A stretch of 64,000 bases of DNA. Origin: Winogradskyella ursingii. GTDB lineage: Bacteria; Bacteroidota; Bacteroidia; Flavobacteriales; Flavobacteriaceae. Positions 27,103-36,936 of this stretch are shown here, piece by piece. Under the pieces are notes generated by a model. The model had not been told where the DNA came from and made no database searches. It saw only the letters and a program-made list of their open reading frames with translations. The position numbers were made by a program, and so were the translations under genes. Where the stretch lies: positions 1-64,000 of the forward strand of contig NZ_JABFDH010000001.1 of NCBI RefSeq assembly GCF_013403975.1, given 5' to 3'. Each line of letters starts with the position of its first letter. Position 1 is the stretch's first letter.

Positions 27103-29535
27103 ATGACGCAAAATATCCAATTGAAACATTACGTATTATTTATCCTGTCTCTATTTTTTTCAAGTCTATCATTTGCTCAAACTCTCACTGTGCTCGAAGA
27201 AACTACCAACGAGCCCTTACCTGGCGTTGCGCTATATAACTCTAAAAAAACAATTTCCGTTGCCACGGATTTAAATGGTAAAGTGGATATCGGAGCATTC
27301 AGCAATGATGAGACCATATATTTCCAGAATTTTTTATATCAGAAAATAAAGTTTAAAAAGTCCGAAATAGCTGTGATGGATTACATAGTTTATCTCAAAC
27401 CGGCAGTAGAAGATTTAAAACAGGTGGTGATTTCGGCTTCAAAATTCGAACAGAGCAAACGAGACATTCCTCAAACCATTGTAAGCCTTAATGCCAAGGA
27501 CATAGCATTTGCCAATCCGCAGACAAGCGCAGATTTATTAGAAAATACCGGAAATATTTATATACAGAAAAGCCAGCTTGGTGGTGGAAGTCCAATTATA
27601 AGAGGGTTTTCTACCAATAGATTATTGATTACAGTCGATGGTGTGAGAATGAACAATGCTATTTTTAGAGGTGGCAATCTTCAAAACATCATTTCCATTG
27701 ATCCTTTTGCGGTTAAAAATACGGAAGTGACCCTCGGAGCAGGTTCTGTGGTTTATGGAAGTGATGCCATTGGTGGAGTGATGAGCTTTTACACTAAAAA
27801 GCCACAATTGTCATATAAAGACGAGTTATTTTTTAATGGAAGTGCATTGGCTAGGTATGCAACCGCAAATAACGAAAAAACAGGACATTTTGATTTTAAT
27901 TTAGGTTACAAAAAATGGGCATTCTTAACTAGTTTAAGCTACACTGATTTTGATGATTTGAGAACGGGAAGCCACGGACCAACTGAATATTTAAGGCCCA
28001 ATTATGTCATTAGAGAAAATGGTGAGGATATTGTTGTTGACAATCCAGACCCGAAAGTGCAGGTGCCAACGGGCTACAACCAAATAAACCTAATGCAAAA
28101 AGTGCGTTACGAGCCTTCTGATAATCTTAATTTCGATTTAGGCCTATATTATTCAACAACCTCAGATTATCCAAGATACGACCGATTGATTAGACCTGAT
28201 GGCGACGCACTACGCTCAGCAGAATGGGAATATGGGCCTCAAGAATGGTTTATGGGAAACCTGCAACTTACCAAATTAAGTAGTAGTTCCAACCTGTACG
28301 ATAAAATTCAGGCGACCTTGGCTTATCAAAATTTTAAAGAAAGCAGAAGTGATAGAGATTTTCAGGATGTCATAAGACAGATCAGGTCAGAGAGTGTAGA
28401 TGCGATTTCCTTCAACTTAGATTTGGAAAAGAAAACAAGTGAAAAAGCAAGTATTTTTTATGGTGTTGAATATTTGTATAATATAGTCGGTTCTGAAGGG
28501 CGTGATGAAAATATTGATACAGATACGTCCCAAGATAATGTAACTAGATATCCTAATGGTTCTACGTGGCAATCTATTGCTGCCTATACAAGTTTAAAAT
28601 TTAAGCCTAATCCAAAATTTGTTTTTCAGACAGGTTTAAGGTACAATCAAATTCTAATTGATGCCGATTTTACAGAGAACAATGAATTTTTAAACCTGCC
28701 ATTTGATGATGCACAAATTAATACTGGTGCATTGACAGGAACAGCCGGTATTACATGGTCACCGAGTAACTTAATTCAATGGAAATTAAATGCCTCTACA
28801 GCATTTAGAGCGCCAAATATTGATGATGTAGGAAAAGTGTTTGACAGCGAACCTGGTTCAGTGGTAGTACCCAATAAGGATTTAAAAGCCGAGTATGCCT
28901 ATGGTGGCGAATTGGGACTGAGACTTAACTTTAACAAAAAAATAATTTTTGATTTAGCAACTTATTACACGTTTTTGGACAATGCGCTAATCCGTCGTGA
29001 TTTTGAATTGAATGGACAAAGAGAAATTGAATATGATGGTGAACTGAGTAATGTGCAGGCCATACAAAATGCTTCAAAGGCTTGGATTTATGGTTTTGAA
29101 GCTGGTGTAGAGGTCCACTTTTCAGACTATTTTAAACTTCGTTCTCAATATAATGTTATTGGTGGCACGGAAGAAAACGATGGCGTTGAAGTTCCAGTAA
29201 GGCATGTTGCGCCAAATTTTGGAAGAACACACTTTGTTTTCAATAAAGACAAATTAAAACTGGATGCTTTTTTGGTGTATAATAACGAGTTGTCATTCAA
29301 TCAGTTGGCACCTTCGGAAATAGAAAAAGATTATCTCTATGCTACAGATCAAAATGGGAATCCTTATTCACCATCTTGGTACACTGTAAATTTACGTACC
29401 CAGTATCAGTTTGATGATAACCTATCAATAACTGCTAGTTTAGAAAATATCACCGATCAACGTTATAGGCCTTATTCCTCTGGAATCTCCGCAGCAGGTA
29501 GGAATTTAATTTTGGCACTAAAGTACACGTTATAA
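27103..29535 (+). CDS. TonB-dependent receptor (haem/siderophore-type)
   Basis: An 810-residue outer-membrane receptor. Signal peptide about 1-25; a carboxypeptidase-regulatory-like domain (TVLEETTNEPLPGVALYNSKK); the plug with SADLLENTGNIYIQKSQ, GGGSPIIRGFSTNRLLITVDG and GAGSVVYGSDAIGGVMSF; then a 22-strand-type barrel ending in ISAAGRNLILALKYTL. Plug features resemble the haemoglobin/haemin receptor group, but the ligand is not proven. It starts 20 bases after recO, so it may be read from the porZ transcript. Confidence 0.9.
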   Translation: MTQNIQLKHYVLFILSLFFSSLSFAQTLTVLEETTNEPLPGVALYNSKKTISVATDLNGKVDIGAFSNDETIYFQNFLYQKIKFKKSEIAVMDYIVYLKPAVEDLKQVVISASKFEQSKRDIPQTIVSLNAKDIAFANPQTSADLLENTGNIYIQKSQLGGGSPIIRGFSTNRLLITVDGVRMNNAIFRGGNLQNIISIDPFAVKNTEVTLGAGSVVYGSDAIGGVMSFYTKKPQLSYKDELFFNGSALARYATANNEKTGHFDFNLGYKKWAFLTSLSYTDFDDLRTGSHGPTEYLRPNYVIRENGEDIVVDNPDPKVQVPTGYNQINLMQKVRYEPSDNLNFDLGLYYSTTSDYPRYDRLIRPDGDALRSAEWEYGPQEWFMGNLQLTKLSSSSNLYDKIQATLAYQNFKESRSDRDFQDVIRQIRSESVDAISFNLDLEKKTSEKASIFYGVEYLYNIVGSEGRDENIDTDTSQDNVTRYPNGSTWQSIAAYTSLKFKPNPKFVFQTGLRYNQILIDADFTENNEFLNLPFDDAQINTGALTGTAGITWSPSNLIQWKLNASTAFRAPNIDDVGKVFDSEPGSVVVPNKDLKAEYAYGGELGLRLNFNKKIIFDLATYYTFLDNALIRRDFELNGQREIEYDGELSNVQAIQNASKAWIYGFEAGVEVHFSDYFKLRSQYNVIGGTEENDGVEVPVRHVAPNFGRTHFVFNKDKLKLDAFLVYNNELSFNQLAPSEIEKDYLYATDQNGNPYSPSWYTVNLRTQYQFDDNLSITASLENITDQRYRPYSSGISAAGRNLILALKYTL

Positions 29536-29560
29536 AAAAGCCTCAATTTTCATGAGGCTT
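29535..29560 (-). terminator. terminator for the convergent T9SS cargo gene
   Basis: AAGCCTCA/TGAGGCTT stem; the T-run is present only on the minus strand, so it mainly serves the gene at 29585-31972. Confidence 0.8.
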
Positions 29561-29584
29561 CAAATTCTAATTTTATATCGAGTG

Positions 29585-31972
29585 CTAATGTCTCTTAATA
29601 GCTTTTTTACTAATTACTTGCCCATTTGATAATGTTATCCTAGCGATATATGCCGCTTTGCTCAGTTTAGACAAGTCATACAACTCTTCCGAAGAATTGG
29701 CAGGCAAATTATAAATTTGTCTGCCTGTTATATCCAATATCTCAACATTGGTAAGGTTGAGGTTATTATTGATTTTTATTTCAATAGTGCCATCGTTCAA
29801 CTCTACGATCGTTAGAGCATTTATATTACTGTTCTTGTCTTTTGTAGAAAGCAAATCGGCCGTAAAGACAACCTCAAAACGATCTTCAAATTCACCGACC
29901 TCTGATGTAAAGTTATAATCAGATTCTTTAAGGTTATGAACGGTGTTCATTAAATTATCTTTGATGAATATAGGATTGTTGTCGTAAAAAGTTCCTGCCG
30001 ATTTTGCGATGGAAATACTATATATTGTAGGAGAATCGATAATAGTTTTAAAACCAAGTTCAATAACTTCTTCAATATCTAAACTTGATAAGTCCTTACC
30101 TTGAATAACAAACTGATCACTCTCGTCATTTATTGTTGAATATAAAGTGGCGAACACGTTAGAAGAAGCGTTGCGCTTAACATCATAGAACGTTCCATCA
30201 TTTCCATCTGTGGCTCCATCAATATGAGCAACAGCTAGTTGAGTTGCAACACCATTATCTGATTTTAAATTTAACCATAACACTTTTTTATTGTTTGGGG
30301 TCGAATTTGTATTTCTAAAAAATTGATTATTGTTTCCCTCAACTCGCATGGAATTGTTAAAAATAACGCTAGAATTACTTAATGCTTCTACAAAAAAACC
30401 TTGACATGAAGGGACAAAGTCATTCGGTATTAATGAAAGGTCTCCTCCCGCAGTGTTAACACCGCTAGCAGAAATAACAGCATAATCTGCACTAGAAAAA
30501 TTCAGCCCATCATTTCCAGAAGCATTTGCATCTGCCGGAGTCGCTTGATTCCATAAATAAATTGCATCTACAACTCCTGCATTAGTAGTAAAAAATATGT
30601 TGGTGTCTATTGCACTTGGATATGGGTTTCCAATAAAATTCCAATCATTATAAACACCGCCACTATCGTTGACAAGTGGTGCTAATATTACTCCATTATT
30701 AAAGTTGCCTTGAAAGTTAAATTGTTGAGCTGCTGGAAACATCCCAATGTTTGCAGCTGTAGCCGCATATCCTAAACCTGGCAACATATTACCTGATGCA
30801 CTTTGCCAAGAATTGCCGTTGTCATCTATATCATCTTGTCCAGATACGAAGGTATTTGAATTATTAATTTCCATTAAGAAGTCTTCAAATTCTGAAGCAT
30901 CAAAGTAATAGCGTCGATCTGTTGGCACAAGGGCAAATACATTTTCAATAGTTTCATTAGTCACTGGCGAACTCCAATACGTATATTCTACAGGTTCGTT
31001 TAAAACAGTAGTGAATTTTTGAATTGTAATATTTCCCAAAGTTGTATTAACGCTTGCATTATTCTTTTGAACTACAGCTCCCTCATCTTCTACAATTATA
31101 GTCCCAATAGTATTAATTTCATTTTTCACTTTTACATAACCATTGTTGTTTACAGTTAAGGTGGTCATATTATTGATTGTCAAGTTGCAGGCATTTATAT
31201 TTCCATTGATACCAGTATTATACGCGAAATCAAGTATTGCAGAAGTATTTATGTCAGGAACTCCATTATCCCATCCCGTTGAAGACCAGGTTGTTGTCCC
31301 AGAGCAAGGAGCAAAAGTTCCCCAAATTTCGATATTGTCTATTGCAATATCTTCTTGACCTGCATTTAAATTAAACTCTATTTCTATATCCAGAAAAGTA
31401 CCAGTATTAGATATGTTTCTTGTAAATTGTGTAAACGTATCAGTGATAGCTACGCCATCACCATCTCCATTAAAGTCATTATCAATTAGAGGTTCGTTAT
31501 TGGTTCCTGATCCATCATTTTCTATCCATAACAGATTAGTGAAAATTCCACTATTATCAATATCATAATTTATATGTACATAGTCAGAATTATCCCAATG
31601 CTGTGTAACTGTCCTGGTTGTTTGGTCGTCTTCTGCCAAGTGTATTCTAAACTCTAAATTATCGTAACCACTGACGTCTATGTCTTCTAAGTTGAGAAAT
31701 ACAGGTAATGTGGCGCTTTCTCCATCGATGTCTTGTGCGGCAAAATAGAAATTACCTTGTATATTGTTAAATAGGACTCCATTGGCACCATTGTTAAAAT
31801 CTGTACCATCAGTTCTTAAGAAGTAGTCTCTCACTCCATCTGTAAACTCAGGAATACTTGTACTATATCCTGTAGGAACTTCAAAAGTTACTTCAGCAAT
31901 TTTAACTTGCCCAAAAGCAAAACAAAAACAACTTAAAAGAAATATTAGAGATAGGTAGTAGTTTTTCATCAT
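29585..31972 (-). CDS. large secreted protein with T9SS type A sorting domain
   Basis: 795 residues. Signal peptide about 1-21 (CFAFGQ); an N-terminal jelly-roll-like region to about 220 (VKIAEVTFEVPTGYSTS and DIAIDNIEIWG); then a repeat-rich region starting CSGTTTWSSTGWDNG with CNLTINNMTTLTVNNNG. A central WSSPVTNET and FIGNPYPSAID pattern is typical of flavobacterial adhesin-like cargo. The C-terminal 75 residues (NALTIVELND to SKKAIKRH) are the T9SS sorting signal. Probably cell-surface or released; specific role unknown. Confidence 0.85.
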   Translation of the reverse strand: MMKNYYLSLIFLLSCFCFAFGQVKIAEVTFEVPTGYSTSIPEFTDGVRDYFLRTDGTDFNNGANGVLFNNIQGNFYFAAQDIDGESATLPVFLNLEDIDVSGYDNLEFRIHLAEDDQTTRTVTQHWDNSDYVHINYDIDNSGIFTNLLWIENDGSGTNNEPLIDNDFNGDGDGVAITDTFTQFTRNISNTGTFLDIEIEFNLNAGQEDIAIDNIEIWGTFAPCSGTTTWSSTGWDNGVPDINTSAILDFAYNTGINGNINACNLTINNMTTLTVNNNGYVKVKNEINTIGTIIVEDEGAVVQKNNASVNTTLGNITIQKFTTVLNEPVEYTYWSSPVTNETIENVFALVPTDRRYYFDASEFEDFLMEINNSNTFVSGQDDIDDNGNSWQSASGNMLPGLGYAATAANIGMFPAAQQFNFQGNFNNGVILAPLVNDSGGVYNDWNFIGNPYPSAIDTNIFFTTNAGVVDAIYLWNQATPADANASGNDGLNFSSADYAVISASGVNTAGGDLSLIPNDFVPSCQGFFVEALSNSSVIFNNSMRVEGNNNQFFRNTNSTPNNKKVLWLNLKSDNGVATQLAVAHIDGATDGNDGTFYDVKRNASSNVFATLYSTINDESDQFVIQGKDLSSLDIEEVIELGFKTIIDSPTIYSISIAKSAGTFYDNNPIFIKDNLMNTVHNLKESDYNFTSEVGEFEDRFEVVFTADLLSTKDKNSNINALTIVELNDGTIEIKINNNLNLTNVEILDITGRQIYNLPANSSEELYDLSKLSKAAYIARITLSNGQVISKKAIKRH

Positions 31973-32047
31973 GAGGGAAATGATTAATTAATTTGGGGAT
32001 AAAGATTTGATACTTTATGACCTTTATACCTACAAATATGCGTTAAT

Positions 32048-32536
32048 TTGTTCTATTTTAGAGGTTTGAATCTACAAAAAACATATACGGTCGATGAAGC
32101 GCAGAAAAAGCTCGAAAACTACTGTGCATACCAAGAGCGCTGTCACAAAGAAGTGCGTTCTAAGCTACGAGAGATGAGAATGATACCTCAAGCAATTGAC
32201 CAAATTATAGTGCATTTAATTCACCATAATTACCTCAACGAAGGACGTTTTGCCAAAGCCTTTGTAAGAGGTAAATTCAGGATTAAAAAATGGGGAAAAA
32301 ACCGATTGGTGAGAGAATTAAAATTCCGGGAAATTTCAAAATATAGTATTGACCAGGCACTTTCCGAAATTGATTTGGATGATTATTACAAGACACTTGA
32401 TGAACTCACTAAAAAACGAATCAGTCAAATCAAGGAAAAAAATATATATAAAAAGAAAAAGAAAGTTGCCGATTATCTGTTATACAGAGGGTGGGAATCC
32501 CATCTTATTTACGAAAAACTGAATGAATATTTGTAA
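32048..32536 (+). CDS. recX: RecX regulatory protein
   Basis: About 160 residues, helical, with RecX three-helix repeats: YCAYQERCHKEVRSKLREM and IIVHLIHHNYLNEGRFAKAFVRGKFRIKKWG. RecX binds RecA filaments and limits their activity. The start is uncertain: TTG at 32048 opens the frame and another TTG at 32066 (L-N-L-Q-K-T-Y) gives a length nearer to homologues; no ATG precedes the conserved region. Monocistronic and convergent with the next gene. Confidence 0.88.
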   Translation: MFYFRGLNLQKTYTVDEAQKKLENYCAYQERCHKEVRSKLREMRMIPQAIDQIIVHLIHHNYLNEGRFAKAFVRGKFRIKKWGKNRLVRELKFREISKYSIDQALSEIDLDDYYKTLDELTKKRISQIKEKNIYKKKKKVADYLLYRGWESHLIYEKLNEYL

Positions 32537-32540
32537 AAAA

Positions 32541-32566
32541 AAAAGCCTTTCTAAAACAGAAAGGCT
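32541..32566 (-). terminator. terminator between recX and the convergent gene
   Basis: AGCCTTTCT/AGAAAGGCT with a five-base loop; ten T residues follow on the minus strand. On the plus strand there is no T-run. Confidence 0.88.
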
Positions 32567-32590
32567 AAATATCTTTGTTTAGATTAATCC

Positions 32591-33079
32591 TTATAGATTA
32601 AAAGAGGCACCAATATTTACAGTAAATTGATTGTGCAATTCTTCGGCTGGAGTAAGATTATTATCGTACTTGGCAAATGGGGTATTTAATTCTGTATAAA
32701 TACCAAAACCATCAGTAAAAAAATAACGAGCGCCAAGGTGGCCTCCAAAATTCTTTAGACCTAAACTCAGTCCCGGATATAGGTCAAAATTTTCATCTAT
32801 TTCTAAAACATTTCCAATATTTGCGTTGAAACGTGCTCTAACGTCGATTCGTTGATCAAAATCTGCATCTAAGCTTTCCTCTACACCTAGCAAATAAGTG
32901 CCGGATAAACCTAACGAAATATTTTGTCCAATTCCGTAATCGTAAGATAAATTGATTCCTGTTCCGTTATTTTGAAAATTGGCTCCCACCTGAAATTTAT
33001 TGTCGCCTTCCCCTCGAAACGCTTGAGAATTTCCAAAGGTAAAAGCTAATAATGCTGTTATAAATAATATTTTTTTCAT
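32591..33079 (-). CDS. small outer-membrane beta-barrel protein
   Basis: 162 residues, signal peptide about 1-19 (GNSQA), then alternating strands with FQVGANFQNNGTGINLSYDYG, ISLGLSGTYLLGVEE, FGGHLGARYFF and a C-terminal NQFTVNIGASFNL ending in a hydrophobic residue, as expected for a small eight-stranded barrel. It resembles the family named DUF6646 in Bacteroidota, but I am not certain. No ligand indicated. Confidence 0.7.
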   Translation of the reverse strand: MKKILFITALLAFTFGNSQAFRGEGDNKFQVGANFQNNGTGINLSYDYGIGQNISLGLSGTYLLGVEESLDADFDQRIDVRARFNANIGNVLEIDENFDLYPGLSLGLKNFGGHLGARYFFTDGFGIYTELNTPFAKYDNNLTPAEELHNQFTVNIGASFNL

Positions 33080-33141
33080 GATATCAATTGTCTAAAATTT
33101 GTGGCAAATATACAATACAAATTGCTATAAATATGATTGTT

Positions 33142-34002
33142 TTAAAGTGATTTGTGAGTTCTGGTAATAGCTTGTTCGTTTTTCCAATCTATCCATTTTT
33201 GTCCTTTAATTCTGCGCATTATATTGTCAAAACTTCGCATTATTAAAACGTTGTAAAGTGCTTTGCCAAGGTTTTTTGGATTGCGGGCAATGGCACGCAA
33301 ACTCATTGAGAAACCTGGCGTAATGTATTTCATATAATGCCAATAACCTTCTGGCATATATAGAACTTCTCCATGGTTTAAATCACATATCCACCCTTTT
33401 GCATTTTTTAAAGCAGGCCATTTTTCAAAATCTGGATTGGAAAAATCGATATCCTCCCGTGTGATTAATGAATGAGGAATTTTATACAAATGCTCATTCT
33501 GCTTTTGGTCAAACAGAATACATTGTTTTTTTCCTTCAAAATGAAAATGGAAAATATTAGCCAAATCAATATCGTAATGCATAAATGTATGCGAATTAGT
33601 ACCGCCAAAGAATAGCATCGGCAGCCCTTTCATAAGTCGCAGCCCAAAATCTGGATAACTATAATCTTTTTGAAGTTGAGGTACTTCTTTTAAAATGTTC
33701 CAAAGAAATATGCGGAATTTAGTTGGTTCGCGTTTAAGCAAATCTACATATTCACTCATTTTCATTTTGGCATGTGCTTCGTTAAAACCGTCTTTGTAAT
33801 CTACAGGTCTATCGTCATAAAGTGGCACGGTAACATCACCTGCAACTTCTTTCATGTAATCTAAACTCCACTTAGAATAAGCGGGCCAATCTTCAATAAA
33901 TCGCTCAATGACCACAGGTTTTTGTGGTTTAAAGTAATTTTTAAGAAAATCCTCTTTGGTTATAGTTTCAACGCGAGGAATTTGTTGAAGATTTAGTTTC
34001 AA
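33142..34002 (-). CDS. JmjC/cupin-8-like protein (putative 2-oxoglutarate oxygenase)
   Basis: About 286 residues from the TTG at 34002 (KLNLQQIPRV), preferred by similarity to homologues; the frame extends to a TTG at 34035, and no ATG occurs before about residue 60. Cupin-8/JmjC core: IFHFHFEGKKQCILFD, preceded by HTFMHYDIDLA (H-x-D iron ligands) and followed by LYMPEGYWHYMKYI (distal His). PVVIERFIEDWPAYSKW is the typical opening of the family, some members of which hydroxylate proteins. Target unknown; not in an obvious operon. Confidence 0.85.
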   Translation of the reverse strand: MKLNLQQIPRVETITKEDFLKNYFKPQKPVVIERFIEDWPAYSKWSLDYMKEVAGDVTVPLYDDRPVDYKDGFNEAHAKMKMSEYVDLLKREPTKFRIFLWNILKEVPQLQKDYSYPDFGLRLMKGLPMLFFGGTNSHTFMHYDIDLANIFHFHFEGKKQCILFDQKQNEHLYKIPHSLITREDIDFSNPDFEKWPALKNAKGWICDLNHGEVLYMPEGYWHYMKYITPGFSMSLRAIARNPKNLGKALYNVLIMRSFDNIMRRIKGQKWIDWKNEQAITRTHKSL

Positions 34003-34078
34003 AAGGTTGAATAATTTAGTTGGCAAAGTTAACAAAACGTTACTAAACCTTGAATATTGTAAACCTAAGTTTAACTAT

Positions 34079-35173
34079 TTATTTTAAAACCTTGGCTTTT
34101 TGCTTGGCTTCTTCGTTACGCTCAATTTTGTGATCCGGTCGCGACCATTTTGGCTTTTCGCCTAGGTGCTGGTATTGAGAATCTTTGGCCTCAACAGATT
34201 CAGGCTGCATTTTTTTGATGAAAGGTTTTTGTGGATTCAAACCTAAAAGTTTAAACATTTCCATATCCTCATTCACATCAGGATTTGGCGTTGTTAATAG
34301 CTTGTCTCCTGCAAAGATAGAATTAGCGCCTGCGAAAAAACACATTGCTTGGCCCTCTCTGGTCATTTGTGTTCTACCAGCAGATAAACGTACTTGTGTT
34401 TCTGGCAGTACAATACGAGTTGTAGCTACCATACGTACCATGTCCCAAATAGAAACAGGCGTCTGGTCCTCTAAAGGAGTACCATCTACAGCGACTAATG
34501 CGTTAATTGGTGTTGATTCTGGCTGAGGGCTTAATGTTGATAAAGCAACTAGCATACCTGCTCTATCTTCCTCTTTCTCGCCCATTCCTATGATACCTCC
34601 AGAACAAACCGTAACATTAGTTTTGCGGACATTATCAATCGTTTTCAAGCGGTCTTCAAAACCACGTGTTGAAATCACTTCCTTATAATATTCTTCGGAA
34701 GAATCTAAATTGTGGTTGTAGGCATAAAGTCCAGCTTCAGCTAAACGATTAGCCTGATTTTCAGTGACCATACCTAAAGTACAGCAAACTTCCATATCGA
34801 GTTTGTTAATGGTGCGTACCATTTCCAAAACTTGGTCAAATTCTGGGCCGTCCTTAACATTTCGCCAAGCCGCTCCCATGCATACACGTGAACTTCCCGA
34901 AGATTTAGCCCGTAACGCCTGCGCTTTTACCTGTTGCACGGTCATTAGGTCATTTCCTTCAATATCTGTATGGTAACGCGCAGCTTGTGGACAATAACCA
35001 CAATCCTCAGGGCAACCTCCTGTTTTAATTGAAAGTAATGTTGAAACTTGAACCGTGTTTGGATCGTGGTGCAATCTATGGATTGTTGCGGCTTCATAAA
35101 GCAGTTCCATCAACGGCTTATTGTAAATGTCTAGTATCTCTTCTTTTGTCCAGTTGTGTCTTACTTCGCTCAT
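34079..35173 (-). CDS. bioB: biotin synthase
   Basis: This 364-residue radical-SAM enzyme inserts sulfur into dethiobiotin. The CPEDCGYC motif (C-x3-C-x2-C, about 54-61) binds the 4Fe-4S cluster; CSGGIIGMGEKEEDR, PINALVAVDGTPLED and SAGRTQM are BioB signatures. It lies 4 kb from bioA and 6 kb from bioD, on the same strand but separated from them by the flotillin/NfeD pair and repeats, so it has its own transcript. Confidence 0.97.
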   Translation of the reverse strand: MSEVRHNWTKEEILDIYNKPLMELLYEAATIHRLHHDPNTVQVSTLLSIKTGGCPEDCGYCPQAARYHTDIEGNDLMTVQQVKAQALRAKSSGSSRVCMGAAWRNVKDGPEFDQVLEMVRTINKLDMEVCCTLGMVTENQANRLAEAGLYAYNHNLDSSEEYYKEVISTRGFEDRLKTIDNVRKTNVTVCSGGIIGMGEKEEDRAGMLVALSTLSPQPESTPINALVAVDGTPLEDQTPVSIWDMVRMVATTRIVLPETQVRLSAGRTQMTREGQAMCFFAGANSIFAGDKLLTTPNPDVNEDMEMFKLLGLNPQKPFIKKMQPESVEAKDSQYQHLGEKPKWSRPDHKIERNEEAKQKAKVLK

Positions 35174-35194
35174 AGGTAATGATTATTGGGTAAA

Positions 35195-35225
35195 AATAGA
35201 AAATTCCACTTAGAAGTGGAATTTT
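35195..35225 (-). terminator. terminator after the flotillin gene
   Basis: Perfect 12-base arms AAAATTCCACTT/AAGTGGAATTTT (35200-35225), followed on the minus strand by CTATTTTTA; it lies just before the bioB start. Confidence 0.75.
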
Positions 35226-35251
35226 ATTTAAGTATCATTTATAGTTGTTCT

Positions 35252-35324
35252 GTTATTTCAAGAGTAGTCGAGAAATCTTATAGATATTAGTGAAGTTTGC
35301 ATCTCGACTACGCTTAATGTAACC
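35252..35324. repeat. long imperfect palindrome (REP-like)
   Basis: GTAGTCGAGA (35264-35273) and TCTCGACTAC (35302-35311) are exact inverted copies, and the arms extend outward with few mismatches (GTTATTTCAAGA against GTTACATTAAGC). It sits between flotillin and bioB. Confidence 0.75.
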
Positions 35325-35332
35325 AAGAACGT

Positions 35333-36763
35333 TTATTTATTATTAGATTTATCAATCTCAGCATCATCTGCTTCAATTTCTTTTTTGTCTTTTCCTTTAA
35401 GATATTCAGGCAAATCCATACCAGCCATGTTAAACATGTCCTGTAAAGGTGGAACTGATTTATACATTCCTGAAATAAAGTTAGATGTTGAAGATTTACC
35501 ATCTTTATTGCCACCATTTTCCCAAACGGTAACTTTATCAATTTTTATATTCTTGATGGCTTCTGCTTGCGTCTTAACCAATTCAGGCAATTTGTCAGCG
35601 ATTAATAATAAGACTGCGTCTTTTGAATTGTTTCCAGCAGCTTTTACAATTTCATCCAAACCAGCAGCTTGCTTTGTTAAGACTTCATATAAACCCTTTG
35701 CTTCAGCTTGTGCTTTAAATAATATAGCGTCAGCTTCACCTTTGGCGCGTCTTCTGATGCGCTCAGCTTCTGCTTCTGCATCAATTTCAACTTTACGCTT
35801 ATCTATTTCAGCCGGAACAATAATATCTGCCAATTGAGAGGAACGCTCACGCTCTGCTCTTGCAGTTTCTGCCATTTGCTCTGCAGCATAAGACTCTTCC
35901 AATGCTTTTGCAGCTTGGACTTTCTCAGAAGCGATAGCCACTCTTTCGGCTTCAGCTTCTCTTTGACGACGCAACGAATCTGAATTAGCCACGGAAATTT
36001 TTGCGGTATTTTCACCTTCAACTGCTTGTGCGTTTGCAGCAGCAACTTGAGAACGTTCGTCCTGTTTTGCGTTAGCCTCACCAATAGAACCATCTCTGGT
36101 TTTCTCGGCAACCGATTTACGTGCCGCATTTATAGCGTGCGCTGCAGCTTCCTTACCGAGTGCTTCAATATAGCCAGATTCGTCAACGATATCCGTGATG
36201 TTTACGTTAATTAACTTTAAACCAACTTTCTTTAATTCCGTTTCAACAGATTGTGAAATATTGGTCAAGAATTTATCTCTATCGTTATTGATTTCCTCAA
36301 TATCCATTGAAGCTACGACCAAACGCAACTGACCAAATATAATTTCCTTTGCCAATTCTTGAATGTCTTGCATGGCTAAACCAAGCAGACGCTCGGCAGC
36401 ATTTTGCATCACGCCAGGCTCGGTAGAAACACCAATAGTAAAACGTGATGGAACGTTAACACGAATGTTTTGTTTTGAAAGTGCGTTTACGAGATTCACT
36501 TCAATGGAAATCGGTGTTAAATCTAAGAATTCATAATCTTGAATCACTGGCACTATAAAAGCCGCTCCTCCGTGAATACATTTAGCTGATTGTCCGCCAC
36601 CAACTTTACCATAAACGACTAAAATTCGGTCAGATGGACAACGTTTGTAACGCTTGATTAAAATAATGAGCGTTAATACAATAAAAAGAGCAACAAAAAT
36701 TAAGACCATTGGTCCGCCAAAGCCGTCCATATTGAAATTTTCTTGAATGGTTAGTAAGTTCAT
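35333..36763 (-). CDS. flotillin-like SPFH protein
   Basis: 476 residues: one membrane anchor (about 19-37, MVLIFVALFIVLTLIILI), an SPFH/band-7 domain (about 45-210, with VSTEPGVMQNAAERLLGL and GQLRLVVASMDIEEIN), then long Ala/Glu-rich coiled coil (AEAERVAIASEKVQAAKALEESYAAEQ and AEAERIRRRAKGEA) and a hydrophilic tail. Flotillins scaffold membrane microdomains. The next gene upstream on the same strand encodes an NfeD-like protein, the classic partner. Confidence 0.93.
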   Translation of the reverse strand: MNLLTIQENFNMDGFGGPMVLIFVALFIVLTLIILIKRYKRCPSDRILVVYGKVGGGQSAKCIHGGAAFIVPVIQDYEFLDLTPISIEVNLVNALSKQNIRVNVPSRFTIGVSTEPGVMQNAAERLLGLAMQDIQELAKEIIFGQLRLVVASMDIEEINNDRDKFLTNISQSVETELKKVGLKLINVNITDIVDESGYIEALGKEAAAHAINAARKSVAEKTRDGSIGEANAKQDERSQVAAANAQAVEGENTAKISVANSDSLRRQREAEAERVAIASEKVQAAKALEESYAAEQMAETARAERERSSQLADIIVPAEIDKRKVEIDAEAEAERIRRRAKGEADAILFKAQAEAKGLYEVLTKQAAGLDEIVKAAGNNSKDAVLLLIADKLPELVKTQAEAIKNIKIDKVTVWENGGNKDGKSSTSNFISGMYKSVPPLQDMFNMAGMDLPEYLKGKDKKEIEADDAEIDKSNNK

Positions 36764-36807
36764 ATAGTTTAGATTTAATGGTTATTTTTCTTTTTTGAAT
36801 ATTCTTT

Positions 36808-36932
36808 GTCGGTTCGAGTGATTTTGATTCCGAAGGTATTCGGAATTAAAATTGTATCGAGAACTAATTTGAAACATTTCTTTTTGATACAAATTTTACT
36901 CATTTTCAATCGTAAAATTCACTCGAAGTGAC
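36808..36932. repeat. multi-hairpin palindromic element
   Basis: Outer arms GTCGGTTCGAGTG (36808-36820) and CACTCGAAGTGAC (near 36920-36932), inner arms AAAATTGTATC (36848-36858) and GATACAAATTTT (36886-36897), and a small hairpin TCCGAA/TTCGGA around 36828-36844. It fills the gap between the NfeD-like and flotillin genes. The same design occurs at 46643-46766. Confidence 0.75.
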
Positions 36933-36936
36933 GGTA

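Noticed and set aside
27015-27239. Plus-strand frame across the recO-receptor junction
   Set aside because: Overlaps both real genes in another frame and has no recognisable content.
36026-36214. Plus-strand frame opposite flotillin
   Set aside because: Antisense to the coiled-coil coding region; composition follows the Ala/Glu codons.
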